From an uncultured Mucilaginibacter sp. (lineage in GTDB: Bacteria > Bacteroidota > Bacteroidia > Sphingobacteriales > Sphingobacteriaceae): a stretch of DNA of 13,751 nt. Positions 1-7,808 of the stretch are shown piece by piece. The notes under the pieces are model-generated. The model was not told the DNA's origin. It saw nothing but the letters and a program-made list of their open reading frames with translations, and did not search any database. The stretch's first letter is position 1. Every line of letters starts with the position of its first letter. The position numbers and the translations under genes were made by a program. The stretch is taken from contig NZ_CAMLOV010000152.1 of NCBI RefSeq assembly GCF_946481715.1, positions 1 to 13,751 on the forward strand, read 5' to 3'.

Positions 1-1
1 A

Positions 2-2851
2 GTAACCGGTTACACTGCCCAACGTAAGCGGGATATTACAGGTTCCGTAGCCGTAGTGAATGTGTCGTCTTTAAAGTCAGTCCCATCAGGTACTACCGAG
101 TCTTTATTGCAGGGCCAGGCATCGGGTGTAACGGTTGTCAACTCCGGTAACCCCGGCGGCGGTAGCTCGGTAAACATCAGGGGTATCAGTACTATTGGTA
201 ATTCCAGTCCGCTGGTACTTATTGATGGTGTGCCGGGCAATTTGCACGACATTAACGTGAACGATATTGAATCGATGCAGGTACTTAAAGATGCGGGATC
301 TGCTTCCATTTACGGTGTGCGTGGTTCTAACGGTGTTATTGTGGTAACCACCAAAAAAGGCAAAGCCGGGCAAACCCAAATTGCCTACGAAGGCTTTTAC
401 GGCACCCAGCGCCCGCTGAAGGATGGCTTTAAACTAGCAGGTACCCAAACTTATTTGGATGCCATTTACAACATGCAGAAAAATTCGGGTATTAACCCAG
501 GCAGCCAGCAGTTTGGTACAGGCACGTTTACCATACCCGATTATATTTTACCCGCAGGCGCAAAAGAGGGTGCGCCAAATACCGATCCGGCTACCTATAA
601 CCTGAACACCAACCAGATTATGCGCGCCAACAAAGCGGGTACCGATTGGTTTCACGAGATATTTAAACCGGCACCCATACAAAGCCACAACGTAACCGCA
701 AGCGGCGGTACCGAAAAATCAAACTTCTTGTTCTCGCTGGGGTATTTTAACCAGCAGGGGACTTTGCTGAATACTTACCTTAAGCGCTATTCGCTGAGGA
801 CAAATTCGTCGGCAAGTATTGGCAAAGTGCGCATTGGCGAAAATGCTTATGCCTTTTATAAAGACAACCCCAACATAGGCAATCAAAACGAAGGTAATGC
901 CATTTCCTACGCTTATCGCGAACCGCCTATTATCCCGGTTTACGATATCATGGGTAATTTTGCAGGAAGTAAAGCCCCTGCTTTGGGTAACTCGCAAAAC
1001 CCGGTGGCTAACTTAATGCGTGCCAAAACCAATAAAGGTTACGATTGGCAAATGAGCGGTAACGTATTTGCCGAAGTGGACGTTTGGAAACACCTTACCC
1101 TGCGCACCAGCCTGGGCGGCAACGTTGATAATTACTTTTTCACCACCTTTTCGCCAACTGCGTATGAGAATGCCGAGGGAAACACCAATGCCAACTCTTA
1201 TACCGAGAACACTGGCTTCACCTACAGCCGTACCTGGACAAACACCATTAATTACAGCCAGATATTTGGCAAGCACAACGTAAAGTTTTTGGGCGGTTAC
1301 GAGGCTATTAAAAACTACGGCAAAGGGCTGTTTGCCTCTCGCGGCAGCTACACCTTATCTACCGACCCTAATTATATCACGCTTAATACCGGCTCGCCAA
1401 GTTCGGCTAATAACGGTACAAACTCGCTTTACTCCAATACGCTTAATTCCATGTTTGCGCGGGTTGATTATAGCTTTAACGATAAATACCTGCTAAGCGG
1501 AACCATTCGCCGCGACGGTTCTTCCTTCTTTGCAGACGGGCGCCAGTTTGGTACTTTCCCTTCGGTTACTTTAGGCTGGAGGATATCCAAAGAGGAATTC
1601 ATGAAATCCATCACCTGGTTAAACGACCTTAAGCTGCGTGGCGGTTATGGTAAACTGGGTTCACTGAGCGGTATTAACACCCGCGCAAATAACGCCTACT
1701 CGCTTTACGCCGCCGACCCTGCGAAGTCCTATTACGACATCAACGGAACAGGTAACGGTACCGTGCTGGGTACTTACAACAGCCAGTTGGGCAACTTTAA
1801 TACTACCTGGGAAACGGATGCGATAAAGAATCTGGGTTTTGATGCAACCTTATTTGATACCAAACTGGATGTATCGTTCGAGGTGTATAAAAAATCGGTT
1901 ACGGGGCTGTTGTTCCAGGCCAGCCTGCTGGCTAATGCCGGCGGTGCAAGTGCACCTTATATTAATGGCGGTAATATCGAAAACACAGGCTTCGATTTTA
2001 ATACAACGTACCATGGCAACGTAAAAGAGTTTAAGTTTGATATCGGGCTAAACCTAAGCCATTACAAAAGCAACGTAGTGAGCCTGCCTGCCGGTAAGTA
2101 TGTAGATTATAACAGCAGCGGATCTACCCGTATAGGCAGCTTTGTGCGCCTGCAGCCGGGGCAGCCAATTGGAGCATTTTTTGGCTACAAAGTAATTGGC
2201 CTGTTTAAAGATGCTGCCGATGTTACTGCATCACCAACCCAAACATCCGCCGCACCGGGCAGGTTTAAATACCAGGACGTAAACGGCGATAACAAAATTA
2301 CCGATGCCGACCGCACTTTCTTTGGCAACCCCAACCCCAAGTTTACAGGTGGTTTCAACCTTAACGGTAGCTACAAAAACTTTGATATCAACGTGTTTAT
2401 GTACGGCTCGTACGGCAACAAACTGATTAACTACGTAAAATACTGGACTAACTTCCCGCAAGTATTTGGCGGTAACGTTACGGCAGATATCATCACCAAT
2501 TCCTGGCGGCCCGATAACCTTGGTGCAACCATCCCGAGGTTAGAAACATCCGCAAACTTTAGCAATACCGGCGTATTCAATTCATTTTACATGGAAGATG
2601 GCTCATACCTGCGTTTAAAATCGCTTACGGTGGGCTATACGCTTCCCTTTCCGGTACTCAAGAAAATAGGTATTAAAAAGCTGAGGGTATATGCTTTGGC
2701 AACCAACCTGTTCACCATTACCAATTACTCAGGCCTCGACCCGGAATTGCAAAATTCCAACCTGAATGATAATACCAGCTTTGGTATAGATTTTGGGAAC
2801 TACCCGGCCAATCAAAAAAATTACAACATAGGCGTTAACGTCACTTTCTAA
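2..2851 (+). CDS. SusC/RagA-family TonB-dependent outer-membrane receptor (5'-truncated)
   Basis: This is the outer-membrane barrel that, with its SusD partner, imports glycans using TonB energy. The reading frame is open from base 2, so the start, signal peptide and most of the carboxypeptidase-like N-terminal domain lie outside the window; 949 codons are visible, and about 100-130 are probably missing judged by usual SusC length. The visible part opens with the SusC linker (VTGYTAQRKRDITGSV), then the plug domain with NIRGIST, PLVLIDGVPG, DIESMQVLKDAGSASIYGVRG and NGVIVVTTKKG. The rest is a long barrel rich in aromatic and Asn/Gly residues. It includes a DVNGDNKITDADRTFFGNP-type loop common in SusC proteins, and it ends in Phe (NVTF), the usual outer-membrane barrel C-terminus. 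The GTG at position 56 is an internal codon, not a start. The susD gene follows after 20 bp, so the two are surely cotranscribed. Family assignment is firm; the substrate is unknown. Confidence 0.97.
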   Translation, partial: VTGYTAQRKRDITGSVAVVNVSSLKSVPSGTTESLLQGQASGVTVVNSGNPGGGSSVNIRGISTIGNSSPLVLIDGVPGNLHDINVNDIESMQVLKDAGSASIYGVRGSNGVIVVTTKKGKAGQTQIAYEGFYGTQRPLKDGFKLAGTQTYLDAIYNMQKNSGINPGSQQFGTGTFTIPDYILPAGAKEGAPNTDPATYNLNTNQIMRANKAGTDWFHEIFKPAPIQSHNVTASGGTEKSNFLFSLGYFNQQGTLLNTYLKRYSLRTNSSASIGKVRIGENAYAFYKDNPNIGNQNEGNAISYAYREPPIIPVYDIMGNFAGSKAPALGNSQNPVANLMRAKTNKGYDWQMSGNVFAEVDVWKHLTLRTSLGGNVDNYFFTTFSPTAYENAEGNTNANSYTENTGFTYSRTWTNTINYSQIFGKHNVKFLGGYEAIKNYGKGLFASRGSYTLSTDPNYITLNTGSPSSANNGTNSLYSNTLNSMFARVDYSFNDKYLLSGTIRRDGSSFFADGRQFGTFPSVTLGWRISKEEFMKSITWLNDLKLRGGYGKLGSLSGINTRANNAYSLYAADPAKSYYDINGTGNGTVLGTYNSQLGNFNTTWETDAIKNLGFDATLFDTKLDVSFEVYKKSVTGLLFQASLLANAGGASAPYINGGNIENTGFDFNTTYHGNVKEFKFDIGLNLSHYKSNVVSLPAGKYVDYNSSGSTRIGSFVRLQPGQPIGAFFGYKVIGLFKDAADVTASPTQTSAAPGRFKYQDVNGDNKITDADRTFFGNPNPKFTGGFNLNGSYKNFDINVFMYGSYGNKLINYVKYWTNFPQVFGGNVTADIITNSWRPDNLGATIPRLETSANFSNTGVFNSFYMEDGSYLRLKSLTVGYTLPFPVLKKIGIKKLRVYALATNLFTITNYSGLDPELQNSNLNDNTSFGIDFGNYPANQKNYNIGVNVTF

Positions 2852-2871
2852 CCTTTTTAAAATATAAGTTT

Positions 2872-4638
2872 ATGAAAAAAATACATTTTACATTATTCGG
2901 CATAGTGGGTTTAGCCATACTGAGCACTATTTATGCCTGTAAAAAGTCGTACTTAGACCAACCGCCGCTGGGCGTATTAAACGCGTCGGTACTGGCTAAT
3001 AAACAAGGGGTGGAGAGCCTTTTAATAGGCGCATACTCTTTGCTGGATGGCTATGGCGGCAACAGCGGCGGCACACGTTCGCCTGCCTCTAACTGGGTTA
3101 TTGGCAGCATGGCCGCGGGCGACGGGTATAAAGGCTCCTCGCCATCAGACGGGGCGGCTGATGTGCAACCTATCCAATTGTTCAACCTCACAACTTCTAA
3201 CACTGCCGCATCAGCCAAATATTTGTTTGAGTTTGATGCCATACAGCGCTGTAACGATGTGTTGCGCACGATGGCGCTGGCAACAGACCTTTCTGATGCC
3301 GACAAAAAACGTATCGCCGGCGAGGCGCGTTTTTTAAGGGGCTTCTACTACTTCGAACTGAAGAAAATATACAACATGATACCCTACGTAGATGAAACGG
3401 TAACCGATTATAACCAGCCGAACGATAAGGATATTTGGCCCAACATAGAGGCCGACCTGAAGTTTGCCATGGAGAATGTGCCGGCAGTGCAATCTCAAAA
3501 AGGGCGCGTAAACAGCTGGGCGGCTATGGCCTACCTGGCAAAAGCCTATATGTTTCAGCATAAATATACCGATGCTTTGCCCTTGTTTACGCAATTGGTA
3601 AACAGTGGTGTTAATGCGCAGGGTGTAAAATATGCGCTGGTAGCTTTCCAAAACAACTTTAGCCCACAGGCGTCGCAAAAAAATAGCGCCGAATCGGTGT
3701 TTGCGGCGCAATCCTCGGTAAACGATGGCTCTACCGCGCAAAACGGTAACCGCCCGGATAACCTTAATTTCCCATACAACGGTGGTCCCGGTGGCTGCTG
3801 CGGATACTTTCCGCCATCGCAATCTATTGCCAACTCTTTTAAAGTAGATGCAAACGGTTTGCCTTTGTTTGACAGCTTTAATACCGGCAACGATGTAAGC
3901 GACCCGGCAGCGCCCTACGCCGGTGCCCTGGACCCACGCATTGACCTTACGATGGCAAGGCCGAATATCCCTTACCTGGATTGGGGAAACCCGTCGGCAT
4001 CGTGGATACGCGACCCTACCAACGGTCGCTTCCTGCCGCGCAAAAATGTGTATTCGCTTAGTGAAAAAGGCGTAAACACCAGTAACGAAAATTACTGGAA
4101 CTCAGCCGCCATCACATCCAACAATGTTAACCTGATGCGTTTTGCAGATATTTTACTGATGGCTGCCGAAGCAGAAATTGAAGTGGGCAGCGCAGCCCAG
4201 GCGCTTGCCTATGTAAATATGGTAAGGATGCGGGCAGCAAACACAACCGGCTGGGTGTACAAAAACTCACCTTATGATGCTACCAAATCTGTCTACACCG
4301 CACAAACCACGCCTGCAGATAATTATTTGATAAAGCCATATTCTGCCGGCGCTTTTGCCGATAAGGATTACGCACGTAAGGCTGTACGTTTTGAAAGAAA
4401 GATAGAATTTGCGGAAGAAGGCCATCGTTTCTTCGACCTGCAGCGCTGGGACCAGGGTACAGGCTTAATGGCCAACGAGATAAACGCATTTTTGAAATAT
4501 GATGTAAAAATCAATTCTACCTTAACCGGCGGGGTATTCACTAAAGGCCGGAATGAGTTTATGCCTATCCCGCAATCGCAAATAGACCTTTCGGCTGCGC
4601 AGGGTAATGGGGTGTTAAAACAAAATCCCGGTTATTGA
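2872..4638 (+). CDS. SusD/RagB-family surface glycan-binding lipoprotein
   Basis: This is the lid and binding partner of the preceding SusC barrel, anchored to the outer membrane by a lipid. The 588-residue length is typical. The N-terminus is a lipoprotein signal peptide (MKKIHFTLFGIVGLAIL...) with lipobox I-Y-A-C, acylated Cys at residue 23, followed by the family's usual KKSYLDQPPLG start of the mature protein. The conserved SusD motif EARFLRGFYYFELKKIY begins at residue 151. Near the C-terminus AVRFERKIEFAEEGHRFFDL (from residue 504) and FMPIPQSQIDLS...LKQNPGY are the RagB/SusD C-terminal signatures. A vicinal Cys pair (C309, C310) sits in a Gly/Pro-rich segment, which is uncommon for an exported lipoprotein and may be structural. 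The ATG at 2872 is the only start that supplies a signal peptide. The gene is cotranscribed with the upstream susC; a strong hairpin follows it. Family assignment is firm; ligand unknown. Confidence 0.97.
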   Translation: MKKIHFTLFGIVGLAILSTIYACKKSYLDQPPLGVLNASVLANKQGVESLLIGAYSLLDGYGGNSGGTRSPASNWVIGSMAAGDGYKGSSPSDGAADVQPIQLFNLTTSNTAASAKYLFEFDAIQRCNDVLRTMALATDLSDADKKRIAGEARFLRGFYYFELKKIYNMIPYVDETVTDYNQPNDKDIWPNIEADLKFAMENVPAVQSQKGRVNSWAAMAYLAKAYMFQHKYTDALPLFTQLVNSGVNAQGVKYALVAFQNNFSPQASQKNSAESVFAAQSSVNDGSTAQNGNRPDNLNFPYNGGPGGCCGYFPPSQSIANSFKVDANGLPLFDSFNTGNDVSDPAAPYAGALDPRIDLTMARPNIPYLDWGNPSASWIRDPTNGRFLPRKNVYSLSEKGVNTSNENYWNSAAITSNNVNLMRFADILLMAAEAEIEVGSAAQALAYVNMVRMRAANTTGWVYKNSPYDATKSVYTAQTTPADNYLIKPYSAGAFADKDYARKAVRFERKIEFAEEGHRFFDLQRWDQGTGLMANEINAFLKYDVKINSTLTGGVFTKGRNEFMPIPQSQIDLSAAQGNGVLKQNPGY

Positions 4639-4661
4639 TAGTTTAAACGGAGTTTTTTTGA

Positions 4662-4689
4662 TTAAAGTGGGGTGAAGGCCCCACTTTAA
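4662..4689 (+). promoter_or_regulatory. Intergenic hairpin after susD (mRNA-stability element or attenuator)
   Basis: A perfect 11-bp inverted repeat, TTAAAGTGGGG (4662-4672) and CCCCACTTTAA (4679-4689), encloses a six-base loop. There is a run of seven T before it (4653-4659) but none after it, so it is not a canonical intrinsic terminator on either strand. It ends 11 bases before the next start codon. It may protect the 3' end of susCD mRNA or reduce read-through into the next gene. Confidence 0.6.
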
Positions 4690-4700
4690 ATGAAACAAGT

Positions 4701-6242
4701 ATGCTTGGCATTTCCAAATTCAAGATATTCTTTGCCACATTATCAGCCTGCGGTGCACTGGCATGTATTGGTTTAACACAATGCACGCAACAAAGCAAAG
4801 TAGTTAATGAATTGGAGCAGGGTAGGATGCTATCAAAAAAGTATTGCCAAAGTTGCCATAAATACCCTGAGGCAAATTTGGTAGACAAAAAGCACTGGGA
4901 ACAAGATATATTGCCCGCAATGGGCACAAAGCTGGGCCTAACCTATTGGGGCTCTGGCTATTTTGCCGGCAGGCAATCAACGGTTTCTATAGCAGACTGG
5001 TTTAAAATTGTGAACTACTACACAAAAGCAGCGCCCGGAAAGCTGGCCATACCAATGGAAAGTACAACGCTATTGAAAGATTGGGGGATATTTAAGTTGA
5101 TGCAACCGCAGGGCATTAACCGGGAAGGCGCAACTACAACTATGCTCGCTTTTGACACGTTGAAAAAACAGCTTTACTCAGCAGATGCGCACAACAACAT
5201 GTACCGCTGGACTAACGGCCTACGCCCTGAATTGCTTGTAAAGCTGCCCTCGCCTGCAACAGGTGCGGTTTTTTTAAGCCGGGCGGCCGGGGAACGGCAA
5301 ATGCAGTTAACCTGTATCGGTACCCTTGCCCCGGTAGATGCGGATACAGGTAAGGTTGTGAGGTTAACTTTGGGTGGCAAAAGCAGGCTACATACAATTG
5401 CTGATAAGCTGCCGCGGCCGGTACAGTCTATCGCCATTGATGCGGATAACGACGGTGTTGACGAATACATAGTTTGCGGCTTTGGGCATAACAATGGCGG
5501 TTTATACTTGCTGAAACAAATTTTGGAAGGCCGATTTAAAAAGGACACTATCTGCCCTATGCCGGGCGCAAGCCATGTAGCGGCCGGCGATTTTAACCGC
5601 GATGGCTTTGTTGACTTTGTTTGCCTTTTTGCACAAGGCGATGAAGGGATATGGCTGTTTACCAACAACCGCAAAGGCGGGTTTGCGGGTAGAAATTTGT
5701 TGCGTTTCCCTCCGGTTTATGGTTCGAGCAGTTTTCAGTTAATAGATATCAACCACGATGGCGCTTTGGATATTTTGTACACCGCCGGTGATAACGCCGA
5801 CCTATCGCCTATACCAAAGCCATACCATGGGATATACATTTTCATGAACGACGGGCAAATGCATTTTGCCCAAAAATACTTTTACCACATGAATGGCTGT
5901 ACTAAAGCAATATTGGCGGACTTTAAAAAGAACGGAAGTACGGACATTGTTGCCCTAGCTTTTTTTACTGCAAAAGGCAAAACCGAACAAAGCTTTGTTT
6001 ACCTGGAGCAATCTTTTGGGCTTAAGTTTCAACCACACCAGCTACCTATTGCCAACTATGGTAAATGGCTTACTATGGACGTGAACGATTACAACGGCGA
6101 TGGCTACCCGGATGTAGCGCTGGGCAGTTGTTCTTATAATAATTTGGATAGCAACAGTAAAGAAAATGCCATTGACCAGGCGAAGTACACCAGCCCTTTA
6201 ATTGTCCTGCAAAATCAATTCGGGCAACTAAAACCTGAGTAA
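4701..6242 (+). CDS. Exported monoheme c-type cytochrome-like protein with FG-GAP/VCBS repeats
   Basis: The 513-residue product has two visible parts. Residues 1-28 are a hydrophobic export signal with several candidate lipobox cysteines (C17, C22, C28), so it is either a lipoprotein or secreted; the exact cleavage site is unclear. Residues 39-75 hold a c-type heme motif C49-Q-S-C52-H53, then KYPEANL and ILPAM74G, where M74 is a plausible axial ligand. From about residue 240 onward come FG-GAP/VCBS-type blade repeats with Asp-rich calcium loops: DADNDGVD (247-254), DFNRDGFVD (297-305), DINHDGALD (349-357), a degenerate DFKKNGSTD (407-415) and DYNGDGYPD (463-471). This suggests a beta-propeller. 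Proteins with a short heme segment plus such repeats recur in Bacteroidota and Planctomycetes, but their role is poorly defined. Inference: a periplasmic or surface electron-transfer or binding protein linked to the susCD pair upstream. The ATG at 4701 was chosen because it alone gives the export signal; the ATG at 4690 is out of frame. Confidence 0.85.
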   Translation: MLGISKFKIFFATLSACGALACIGLTQCTQQSKVVNELEQGRMLSKKYCQSCHKYPEANLVDKKHWEQDILPAMGTKLGLTYWGSGYFAGRQSTVSIADWFKIVNYYTKAAPGKLAIPMESTTLLKDWGIFKLMQPQGINREGATTTMLAFDTLKKQLYSADAHNNMYRWTNGLRPELLVKLPSPATGAVFLSRAAGERQMQLTCIGTLAPVDADTGKVVRLTLGGKSRLHTIADKLPRPVQSIAIDADNDGVDEYIVCGFGHNNGGLYLLKQILEGRFKKDTICPMPGASHVAAGDFNRDGFVDFVCLFAQGDEGIWLFTNNRKGGFAGRNLLRFPPVYGSSSFQLIDINHDGALDILYTAGDNADLSPIPKPYHGIYIFMNDGQMHFAQKYFYHMNGCTKAILADFKKNGSTDIVALAFFTAKGKTEQSFVYLEQSFGLKFQPHQLPIANYGKWLTMDVNDYNGDGYPDVALGSCSYNNLDSNSKENAIDQAKYTSPLIVLQNQFGQLKPE

Positions 6243-6264
6243 CAACAATGTTATATAGATAAAT

Positions 6265-6295
6265 GCCCTTATGGTGCAAATAGGGCTAATTTTAA
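6265..6295 (+). terminator. Weak possible terminator after the heme/FG-GAP gene
   Basis: GCCCT (6265-6269) and AGGGC (6282-6286) can form a 5-bp stem with a 12-base loop, followed by an A/T-rich stretch (TAATTTTAATA). The stem is short and the T-run is interrupted, so this is only a possible terminator. Its position, 23 bp after the preceding stop codon and before the five-gene set, suits a transcript boundary. Confidence 0.3.
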
Positions 6296-6310
6296 TAATA
6301 CTATAACGGA

Positions 6311-6335
6311 GTACATTAAATTGATACATATGTAC
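6311..6335. promoter_or_regulatory. Dyad-symmetric site upstream of the GH30 gene (possible operator)
   Basis: GTACAT (6311-6316) and ATGTAC (6330-6335) are inverted halves 13 bases apart, and the right half is embedded in the palindrome ACATATGT (6326-6333). The site is in the 143-bp gap just before the hydrolase/esterase gene set, where a regulator could bind. Short A/T-rich dyads arise easily by chance, so this is a weak candidate. Confidence 0.25.
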
Positions 6336-6385
6336 ACCAGACAACATAGCAGTTTAGGCTATTATTGCTACAAACCAATTACAAC

Positions 6386-7789
6386 ATGCATTTTATAAAA
6401 AATCTACTTCGGCTGCTTACCCTCTATGTCGCTTTTATTACCTTGCTACCGCAGCCGGGTTTTGCGCAAAACGCAAGCCTTTGGCTTACCACTACAGATA
6501 GGCTCAGTAAATTTCAGCTTCAGGATAAAACCATCCCCTTCACTACGGATACCCTTGCGGAACAAACTATCCACATCGATCCATTTAAAACCTTCCAAAC
6601 CATAGATGGCTTTGGCTTTGCCCTTACCGGCGGCAGTGCGCAATTGATAAAAGCAATGACCCCGTCTGCGCGCTCAGCGTTGCTGAAAGATGTTTTTTCA
6701 TCAGATGGTAACAATATCGGCGTAAGTTATATCAGGCTTAGCATTGGTGCATCAGATCTTAACCAAAGCGTGTTTACCTATGATGACCTGCCAGAGGGGC
6801 AAACCGACCCTTCGCTAAAAAAATTCAACCTTTCGCAGGACCTCAACGAAGTGGTGCCGGTAATGCAGGAGATACTCGCCATTAATAAAAATATAAAAAT
6901 ACTGGCATCGCCATGGACGGCACCCGCCTGGATGAAAACCAATAACAACATCAAAGGCGGCAAGTTAAAACCCGAATACTATAAGGCCTACGCCAGCTAT
7001 TTTGTAAAATACATTAAGGCAATGCAGGCGCAGGGCATTGCAATTGATGCCATCACCATACAGAACGAACCCTTGAACGACCGCAATACGCCAAGCCTGC
7101 AAATGTTTGCAGAGGAGCAGGCAGCGTTTATTAAAACTGCCTTGGGCCCGGCATTCAAATCGGCAGGTATCAAAACAAAAATTGTGCTGTTTGATCATAA
7201 TTGCGATACGCCGGAGTATGCAACCAGCATCCTCGCCGACCCGGAAGCCGCGCAATACGTAGACGGTTCGGGCTTTCACCTGTACGCCGGTAAAATAGAG
7301 GCCATGAGCAAAGTGCATGATGCCTACCCGGATAAGAACCTGTACTTCACCGAACAGATGGTGATAGAACGCCATGCCGTTACCATTGGCGTGCCGGTGG
7401 AACGCCTCATTATTGGCGCAACCAATAACTGGAGCAAAAATGTTATCCTTTGGAATTTGGCTGCCGATGTAAACTTCGATCCGCATACCGATAGCGGGGG
7501 CTGCCCCATTTGCCAGGGTGCAATCACTATAGATGGCGATAAGTTCATTAAAAATATTGCCTACTATACCGTGGCACACGCCTCAAAATTTGTAAGGCCG
7601 GGTTCGGTGCGGGTGAGTTCAAATTCGTTACCCAACCTGCCCAACGTGGTTTTTAAAACGCCCGGGGGCAAAATGGTAATGATAGTGGTGAATGTGGGGA
7701 GCCGTTTACAAAAATTCAATATCACTATAAATGGTAAAACGGCCGCGGCCGGCTTGTATAGCGGTGCGGTAGGTACATATGTTTGGTAA
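6386..7789 (+). CDS. Glycoside hydrolase family 30 enzyme (GH30_3-like), secreted
   Basis: This 467-residue protein is a retaining beta-glycosidase of clan GH-A. It starts with a Sec signal peptide (MHFIKNLLRLLTLYVAFITL..., predicted cut FA27|Q28). The TIM-barrel landmarks are QTIDGFGFALTGGSA (71-85), YIRLSIGASDL (115-125), ILASPWTAPAWMKTN (172-186), TIQNEP with acid/base Glu228, GSGFHLYAG (294-302) and LYFTEQ with nucleophile Glu323. A C-terminal beta-domain follows the GGCPICQG segment (371-378), whose C373 and C376 form a CxxC pair. The overall pattern (FTEQ nucleophile loop, GFHLY) resembles subfamily GH30_3 endo-beta-1,6-glucanases more than xylan-specific GH30_8, but this is motif judgement; a beta-glucosidase or glucosylceramidase-like activity remains possible. 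The ATG at 6386 was preferred to the in-frame TTG at 6365 because it begins a standard signal peptide. It is the first gene of the five-gene set; the next start lies 19 bp downstream. Confidence 0.93.
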   Translation: MHFIKNLLRLLTLYVAFITLLPQPGFAQNASLWLTTTDRLSKFQLQDKTIPFTTDTLAEQTIHIDPFKTFQTIDGFGFALTGGSAQLIKAMTPSARSALLKDVFSSDGNNIGVSYIRLSIGASDLNQSVFTYDDLPEGQTDPSLKKFNLSQDLNEVVPVMQEILAINKNIKILASPWTAPAWMKTNNNIKGGKLKPEYYKAYASYFVKYIKAMQAQGIAIDAITIQNEPLNDRNTPSLQMFAEEQAAFIKTALGPAFKSAGIKTKIVLFDHNCDTPEYATSILADPEAAQYVDGSGFHLYAGKIEAMSKVHDAYPDKNLYFTEQMVIERHAVTIGVPVERLIIGATNNWSKNVILWNLAADVNFDPHTDSGGCPICQGAITIDGDKFIKNIAYYTVAHASKFVRPGSVRVSSNSLPNLPNVVFKTPGGKMVMIVVNVGSRLQKFNITINGKTAAAGLYSGAVGTYVW

Positions 7790-7808
7790 TATTTTTATTG
7801 ATAATAAA

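Noticed and set aside
56..58. GTG as a start for the first SusC
   Set aside because: The frame is open and in SusC register upstream to base 2 (VTGYTAQRKRDITGSV), so the gene continues beyond the window and this is an internal Val codon.
3334..3822. A 162-codon minus-strand frame opposite susD, and similar long antisense frames elsewhere (5174-5674, 6965-7579)
   Set aside because: Each lies wholly opposite a gene with strong family motifs, and its translation is low-complexity with no domain. They are by-products of codon bias.
6360..6367. TATTATTG as a Bacteroidota -7 promoter box (TAnnTTTG) for the GH30 gene
   Set aside because: It has one mismatch and no TTG -33 element at the expected 19-25 bp upstream, so it cannot be supported as a promoter.
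7779..7808. Upstream in-frame ATG for the CE1-like esterase
   Set aside because: It would put ten residues (MFGNIFIDNK) before the signal peptide and overlap the GH30 gene; ATG 7809 gives a standard signal peptide.
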